Assembly: GCF_010686765.1 (NCBI RefSeq)
Contig: NZ_JAAGWF010000015.1
Location: 124,001-188,000 of the forward strand
Reading direction: 5' to 3'
Length of the DNA: 64,000 bases
From: Geodermatophilus sabuli
GTDB lineage: Bacteria > Actinomycetota > Actinomycetes > Mycobacteriales > Geodermatophilaceae
Of the stretch, positions 59,825 to 64,000 are shown piece after piece. Within the stretch, counting starts at the first letter, position 1. Every line of letters starts with the position of its first letter. The notes beneath the pieces are model-generated. The model was not told where the DNA came from. It searched no databases and worked only from the letters and a program-made list of their open reading frames with translations. Both the position numbers and the translations under genes were made by a program.

Positions 59825-60841
59825 TCAGGCTCCAGGGGTCTGGCCGGACTCACCCCGGACGGCGGCGTGCGGGACCGGCTCCCGGCGTCCGTACTGGGCC
59901 GGGATGGAGCCGAGCCGGCCGGCCTGGTGGTCGGTGAAGGCGTCCATGACCTCCTGGCGGGTGTTCATCACGAACGGCCCGTACATGGCGATCGGCTCGC
60001 GGATGGGTGCGCCGCCGAGGACGACCACGTCGAGGGCCGGCGTCCGCGACTCCTGGTGGACGGCGCCGTTGATCGTGACGGTGTCGCCGGGGCCGAGGAC
60101 CGCGAGCTGCCCGGTCCGGACGGGCGCGCCGTCGATGCCCACCGAGCCGGCGCCGGAGAGCACGTAGACCAGGGCGTTGAAGTCCGGCCGCCACGGCAGG
60201 TCGAGGGTGGCACCGGGGGAGACGGTGGCGTGCACCATCGCCATGGGCGTGTAGGTGGAGCCGGGGCCACGACGCCCGGCGACGTCCCCCGCGATGACCC
60301 GCAGGAAGGCGCCGGCGTCGGGGCTGGCGAGCAGCACCGACTGGTCGGCCCGCAGGTCCTGGTAGCGCGGCTCGACCCACTTCTGGGCGCGGGGCAGGTT
60401 CACCCAGAGCTGCAGCCCGTGGAACAGGCCACCGCTGAGGACGAGGTGCTCCGGCGGGCGCTCGATGTGCAGGACGCCCCCACCGGCGGTCATCCACTGG
60501 GTGTCGCCGTTGCTGATCGTGCCGCCGCCACCGTGGGAGTCGGCGTGCTCGAAGGTCCCGTCGATGATGTAGGTGACGGTCTCGAAGCCGCGGTGCGGGT
60601 GCCAGGAGGTGCCCTTGGGCTCGCCCGGTGCGTACTCGACCTCGCCCATCTGGTCCATGTGGAGGAACGGGTCGAGGTCGCGGAGGTCGACGCCGGCGAA
60701 GGCGCGGCGGACCGGGAACCCCTCGCCCTCGAAGCCGGACGGCGCGGTGGTGACCGAGCGGACGCGGCGGCGGACCGTCCCGGGGGCGGGAACCGGGACG
60801 CGGGGCAGGGCGGTGGTGTCCTCGACGGTCACGGCAGGCAT
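59825..60841 (-). CDS. pirin-family bicupin protein (second copy)
   Basis: The protein has 338 residues. The metal motif is HPHRGFETVTYIIDGTFEHA with the histidine of MTAGGGVLHIERPPE; the usual GHGI is GGGV here, so one ligand differs from the first copy. The C-terminal cupin ends with YGPFVMNTRQEVMDAF. ATG 60841 has AAGGAGG upstream. A perfect 14-bp palindrome lies 13 bp before the ATG, in the promoter region, probably an operator. It forms an operon with the first pirin. Confidence 0.92.
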   Translation of the reverse strand: MPAVTVEDTTALPRVPVPAPGTVRRRVRSVTTAPSGFEGEGFPVRRAFAGVDLRDLDPFLHMDQMGEVEYAPGEPKGTSWHPHRGFETVTYIIDGTFEHADSHGGGGTISNGDTQWMTAGGGVLHIERPPEHLVLSGGLFHGLQLWVNLPRAQKWVEPRYQDLRADQSVLLASPDAGAFLRVIAGDVAGRRGPGSTYTPMAMVHATVSPGATLDLPWRPDFNALVYVLSGAGSVGIDGAPVRTGQLAVLGPGDTVTINGAVHQESRTPALDVVVLGGAPIREPIAMYGPFVMNTRQEVMDAFTDHQAGRLGSIPAQYGRREPVPHAAVRGESGQTPGA

Positions 60842-60854
60842 GCCGGCCTCCTTG

Positions 60855-60868
60855 GTTGAGGGCTCAAC
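60855..60868. promoter_or_regulatory. palindrome GTTGAG-GG-CTCAAC ahead of the pirin operon
   Basis: The 6-bp arms are perfect, with a two-base centre. The site overlaps the likely pirin leader and resembles MarR-type half-sites. No regulator gene lies next to it. Confidence 0.5.
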
Positions 60869-60986
60869 TAGTGGCGACTGTAGCGCGTCCGGCTCTGATT
60901 GTGTTCCCCGTCCGCTTCGAGCGGCGGGGGGTGGCGGCCGGCGTGGCGCGGGTTTGGCCGACGCGCGCGCCGGACACGCTCCGGCG

Positions 60987-61760
60987 ATGGGCGACGGCGC
61001 GGAACTCGAGAGCGAGGCGATGGAGGCCGAGTTCGGCACCGTCGCCGGGTGGACGGAGGAGGCGGTCCGGGCCCTGGGTCCCGAGCACGCCGTCCCGGCC
61101 GGCACCCGCGGCAGTGGCGGGGAGGGCACGCTGCGCTGGCTGGCCGACCGGCTGGCGCTCGAGGCGGGCAGCCGGGTCCTCGACGACGGCGCCGGGCTGG
61201 GCGGACCGGCCGGGTGGCTGGCCGCCGACCGGGGCGTCCGCGTCGTCTGTGCGGAGCCGATGCGCGAGGCCGCGCGGGCCGCGCGCCGGCTGTTCGGACT
61301 GCCCTCGGTCGCCGCGATGGCGCAGTCCCTGCCCTTCGCCGACGCCGCCTTCGACGCCGGCTGGTGCCTGGGGGTGCTGTGCACCACGACGGAGAAGGCA
61401 GCCCTGCTGACCGAGCTGCGCCGCGTGCTGCGCCCGGGGAGCCGGCTCGGGCTGCTGGTCTTCGTCGCCGACCGCCCGCTGCCCCCACCCCTGCCGGAGG
61501 GCAACGACTTCCCCACCGAGGACGAGCTGCACGGCCTGCTCGAGGGCGCCGGGTTCCGCCTGGACGAGACCGCGGACGCCGACCTCGGGGACAGCCCGCC
61601 GGAGTGGTCGCAGCGGGCCGACGCCGTCGAGGACGAGGTCGAACGCCGGCACGGGGACGATCCCCGGTGGCAGGAGGCGCGCGAGCAGTACCGGCGGGTG
61701 GGCCGGCTGATGTCCGACGGGGCGCTGCGCCCGCTGCTCGCCGTCGCGGTGGCCACCTGA
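60987..61760 (+). CDS. class I SAM-dependent methyltransferase
   Basis: The protein has 257 residues. Motif I is RVLDDGAGLGGPAGWLA, where the usual DxGxGxG has an extra aspartate (DDGAGLG). Motif II lies near PFADAAFDAGWCLGVLCTT, and the late LRRVLRPGSRLGLLVF is typical. It looks like ubiquinone/sarcosine-type methyltransferases. ATG 60987 is used; ATG 61020 in the same frame is possible. It is divergent from the pirin operon and 45 bp before the ATP-grasp gene. Substrate unknown. Confidence 0.83.
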   Translation: MGDGAELESEAMEAEFGTVAGWTEEAVRALGPEHAVPAGTRGSGGEGTLRWLADRLALEAGSRVLDDGAGLGGPAGWLAADRGVRVVCAEPMREAARAARRLFGLPSVAAMAQSLPFADAAFDAGWCLGVLCTTTEKAALLTELRRVLRPGSRLGLLVFVADRPLPPPLPEGNDFPTEDELHGLLEGAGFRLDETADADLGDSPPEWSQRADAVEDEVERRHGDDPRWQEAREQYRRVGRLMSDGALRPLLAVAVAT

Positions 61761-61792
61761 ACCGCCGAAACGCGCTGGACACACGCCAGAAC

Positions 61793-61798
61793 TAGGTT
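61793..61798 (+). promoter_or_regulatory. -10 element suggesting a leaderless ATP-grasp mRNA
   Basis: TAGGTT ends seven bases before the ATG at 61806, with no ribosome site between. Confidence 0.45.
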
Positions 61799-61805
61799 CG
61801 ACGCC

Positions 61806-63488
61806 ATGGCGGACCTCTTCGACGGCTACCCCCTCGGGGAGCAGTGGGACGAGATGTTCGGGGAGGCCGGCGGGCCGCGACCGCCCTACACCGGGCTGCA
61901 CACGTCCCTGCAGCCGATGGCCGGCGAGGAGCTCTCCGCCCGCGCCGATCTGCTCTCCCAGACCTACCGCGACGCCGGGGTCACCTTCGCCCACGCCGGC
62001 GAGGAGCAGCCGTTCCCCCTGGACATCGTCCCGCGGGTCATCGGCGCCGAGGAGTGGTCGCTGATCGAGCGCGGGGTGGCCCAGCGGGTGCACGCGCTGG
62101 AGGCGTTCCTGGCCGACGTCTACGGCGCCGGACAGGTGTTCGCCGACGGCGTCGTGCCACGCGGCGTGGTCACCACGAGCGCCCACTTCCACCGCCAGGC
62201 GCACGGGCTGGTGCCGCCGAACGGGGTGCGGGTGCACGTGTCGGGCATCGACCTGGTCCGCGACGAGGCCGGTGACTTCCGGGTGCTCGAGGACAACCTG
62301 CGCTCGCCGTCGGGGGTCAGCTACGTCATCACCAACCGGGCGGCGATGAGCCAGGTGCTGCCCGAGCTGTTCGCCGACCACCGCATCCAGCCGGTCGCCG
62401 ACTACCCGAGCCGGCTGCTCGCGGCGCTCAAGGCCTCCGCGCCCCCGAACGTCGCCGACCCGACGGTCGTCGTCCTCACCCCGGGGGTCTACAACTCCGC
62501 CTACTTCGAGCACGCGCTGCTGGCCCGCCAGATGGGCGTCGAGCTGGTGGAGGGCCGCGACCTGGTCTGCGCGGGCAACCAGGTGAGCATGCGGACGACG
62601 GACGGCCAGCGCCGGGTGGACGTGATCTACCGCCGCATCGACGACGAGTTCCTCGACCCGGTGCACTTCCGGCCCGACTCGGTGATCGGCTGCGCCGGCC
62701 TGCTCAACGCCGCCCGCGCCGGCCGGGTCACCATCGCCAACGCGGTCGGCAACGGCGTCGCCGACGACAAGCTCCTCTACACCTGGGTGCCCGACCTGGT
62801 CCGGTACTACCTGGCGGAGGAGCCGCTCCTGGCCAACGCCGACACCTACCGGCTCGACGAGCGCGACACCGTCGAGTGGGTGCTGGAGTCCCTCGACGAG
62901 CTCGTGCTCAAGCCGGTCGACGGATCCGGCGGCAAGGGCATCGTGATCGGGCCGCGCGCGGACGAGAAGACCCTGGCGGAGCTCGCGGTCAAGGTGCGGG
63001 CTCGGCCGCGGGACTGGATCGCGCAGAAGCCGATCGGCCTCTCCACCTGCCCGACGCTGATCGGCGGCCGGATCGCGCCGAGGCACGTCGACCTGCGGCC
63101 GTTCGCGATCAACGACGGCGAGCAGGTGTGGGTGCTCCCGGGTGGGCTCACCCGGGTGGCGCTGCCGGAGGGGGAGCTGGTGGTCAACTCCAGCCAGGGC
63201 GGGGGCTCCAAGGACACCTGGGTGCTCAGCCCGCCCCGGCCGGCCGCCGACCTCGAGCCGGAGTCGCCGGACCTCACCCGGATCGAGTTCACCACCGCCG
63301 ACCTCGCCGACGAGCCGCCGTCCCCCGACCCCGGCCCGGCGAACGACAACGCCCTGGCCCAGTCCCAGCAACAGCAACAATCGAAGGACCCCGCCCCCCT
63401 CAGCCCTCGCGGGCTCGGGCCGAGCCTCTGGGCGGGGCCAGCCGCTGGTGGCGACGGCCGGGTTCGTCGCGGTGGTCAGCCGTGCTGA
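61806..63488 (+). CDS. circularly permuted type 2 ATP-grasp protein
   Basis: The protein has 560 residues and belongs to the CP_ATPgrasp_2 (formerly DUF404/407) family, the Rv2411c type of mycobacteria. Conserved segments include FRVLEDNLRSPSGVSYVITN, VFSDGVVPRGVV-like FADGVVPRGVV, LVLKPVDGSGGKGIVIGP (the ATP-binding glycine loop) and VVNSSQGGGSKDTWVL. The family is encoded with alpha-E and transglutaminase proteins and is thought to form a peptide-ligase-like system of unknown product. The last 50 residues after a poly-glutamine run contain a REP-like palindrome (KDPAPLSP). The stop overlaps the alpha-E start. Confidence 0.93.
   Translation: MADLFDGYPLGEQWDEMFGEAGGPRPPYTGLHTSLQPMAGEELSARADLLSQTYRDAGVTFAHAGEEQPFPLDIVPRVIGAEEWSLIERGVAQRVHALEAFLADVYGAGQVFADGVVPRGVVTTSAHFHRQAHGLVPPNGVRVHVSGIDLVRDEAGDFRVLEDNLRSPSGVSYVITNRAAMSQVLPELFADHRIQPVADYPSRLLAALKASAPPNVADPTVVVLTPGVYNSAYFEHALLARQMGVELVEGRDLVCAGNQVSMRTTDGQRRVDVIYRRIDDEFLDPVHFRPDSVIGCAGLLNAARAGRVTIANAVGNGVADDKLLYTWVPDLVRYYLAEEPLLANADTYRLDERDTVEWVLESLDELVLKPVDGSGGKGIVIGPRADEKTLAELAVKVRARPRDWIAQKPIGLSTCPTLIGGRIAPRHVDLRPFAINDGEQVWVLPGGLTRVALPEGELVVNSSQGGGSKDTWVLSPPRPAADLEPESPDLTRIEFTTADLADEPPSPDPGPANDNALAQSQQQQQSKDPAPLSPRGLGPSLWAGPAAGGDGRVRRGGQPC
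63386..63439 (+). repeat. REP-like palindrome inside the ATP-grasp C-terminus
   Basis: The arms GGACCCCGCCC (63386-63396) and GGGCGGGGCC (63430-63439) pair with one bulge. It shares the outer arms and the KDPA reading with the element at 32231-32277. Confidence 0.6.
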
Positions 63489-64000
63489 GCCGGATCGCCG
63501 AGTCGCTGTTCTGGATCGGCCGCTACGTGGAGCGGGCCGACGACACCGCCCGCATCCTCGACGTGCACACCCAGCGGCTGGTCGAGGACCCGTGGATCGA
63601 CGAGCGCCGGGCCTGCGCCAACCTGCTGGCGCTCATGGGCTCCCCGGTGCCCGACGACGAGGCCGACACCGAGCGGGTGCTGGCCACCCTCGCCTTCGAC
63701 CGGACCAGTCCGAGCTCGATCGTCGGTGCGCTGTCCTCGGCCCGCGAGAACGCCCGCGGCGCCCGCGAGGTGCTCAGCGCCGAGATCTGGGAGTCGCTCA
63801 ACGTCACCCACAACGCGCTGCCCCAGCAGCGGACCATGGCCCGGCGGTACGGGCCGCACTCGCTGTTCCGGTTCGTGCGCGAGCGGTCGGCCATGGTCTT
63901 CGGGCTGGCCGACTCGACGATGAGCCGTGACGAGAGCTGGTTGTTCCTCATCCTCGGACGCTCGCTGGAGCGGGTGGACATGACCGCCCGCATCATCTCC
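63482..64000 (+). CDS. alpha-E domain protein (formerly DUF403), 3' part outside the window
   Basis: The gene is partial, with 173 codons visible of the roughly 310-330 usual. It begins MLSRIAESLFWIGRYVERAD, the family hallmark, and continues with all-helical segments such as WESLNVTHNALPQQRTMARR and LFLILGRSLERVDMTARI. The alpha-E protein is encoded beside the circularly permuted ATP-grasp protein in many bacteria, as Rv2410c is in mycobacteria. A transglutaminase-like gene is expected next, beyond the window. GTG 63482 overlaps the ATP-grasp stop by seven bases. Confidence 0.93.
   Translation, partial: MLSRIAESLFWIGRYVERADDTARILDVHTQRLVEDPWIDERRACANLLALMGSPVPDDEADTERVLATLAFDRTSPSSIVGALSSARENARGAREVLSAEIWESLNVTHNALPQQRTMARRYGPHSLFRFVRERSAMVFGLADSTMSRDESWLFLILGRSLERVDMTARIIS

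Overview
The window is very GC-rich, with dense, often overlapping genes (ATGA/GTGA junctions), many GTG starts and actinobacterial gene neighbourhoods: dnaX-ybaB-recR, tadA with its partner protein, a circularly permuted ATP-grasp/alpha-E pair, a CGNR regulator, and PAP2-diacylglycerol kinase and tandem UspA proteins. I infer a high-GC actinomycete, most likely of the Geodermatophilaceae type (Blastococcus, Geodermatophilus, Modestobacter). This rests on gene content and style, not on a database match.

Bases 1-13,931 hold a Wzx/Wzy-type exopolysaccharide locus, mostly on the minus strand. It encodes a Gfo/Idh/MocA oxidoreductase, a DegT aminotransferase, a Wzz-like chain-length protein, a MurJ/Wzx-like flippase, an O-antigen ligase/polymerase-like protein, an initiating sugar-phosphate transferase, an Alg14-Alg13-like fused glycosyltransferase and two FemAB/GNAT-like proteins. 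A nucleotide-sugar dehydrogenase with a methyltransferase, a beta-helix lipoprotein and a secreted VDVPP-repeat protein complete it. The dehydrogenase, oxidoreductase and aminotransferase could together make an amino-uronic acid sugar nucleotide.

Bases 14,200-25,336 are mixed: a PHP/HhH protein with a probable CTG start, a DoxX-like protein, a PAP2-DAGK fusion, a CGNR regulator divergent from an MFS exporter with a repeated operator-like motif, tRNA-Ser(GCT), tRNA-Arg(ACG), a UspA protein with an amino-acid permease, an FMN hydroxy-acid oxidase, a secreted GEVP-repeat protein and a MarR regulator.

Bases 25,453-33,218 are the most striking block. A tightly overlapping operon encodes GmhA-, GmhB- (fused to a GT2 glycosyltransferase) and HldE-type enzymes, which together make an ADP-heptose. 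Two GT9 heptosyltransferase-like and two GT4 enzymes accompany them. This is an LPS-core-like sugar pathway in an organism that should have no LPS, and no HldD epimerase is visible.

Bases 33,281-43,156 hold a VWA/solute-binding protein, tyrA, a thioesterase, an O-methyltransferase, the tRNA-deaminase group ending in tadA, two tRNA-Ser genes, a PASTA-less Ser/Thr kinase with an 84-bp triplicated tail, a DMT exporter and the small SRP RNA. From 43,259 to 47,530 comes dnaX-ybaB-recR, interrupted by an opposite-strand ArsR/AHSA1 pair with two identical-arm operators. From 47,797 to 53,765 is a five-gene oligopeptide ABC importer. The rest holds a Rieske protein, a TPM-domain coiled-coil protein, VOC, PPOX and PRISE-like enzymes, two pirins, a methyltransferase and the ATP-grasp/alpha-E pair running off the end.

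Genes are called only where the product is recognisable or the coding context is convincing. The many long overlapping antisense frames are treated as high-GC artefacts.
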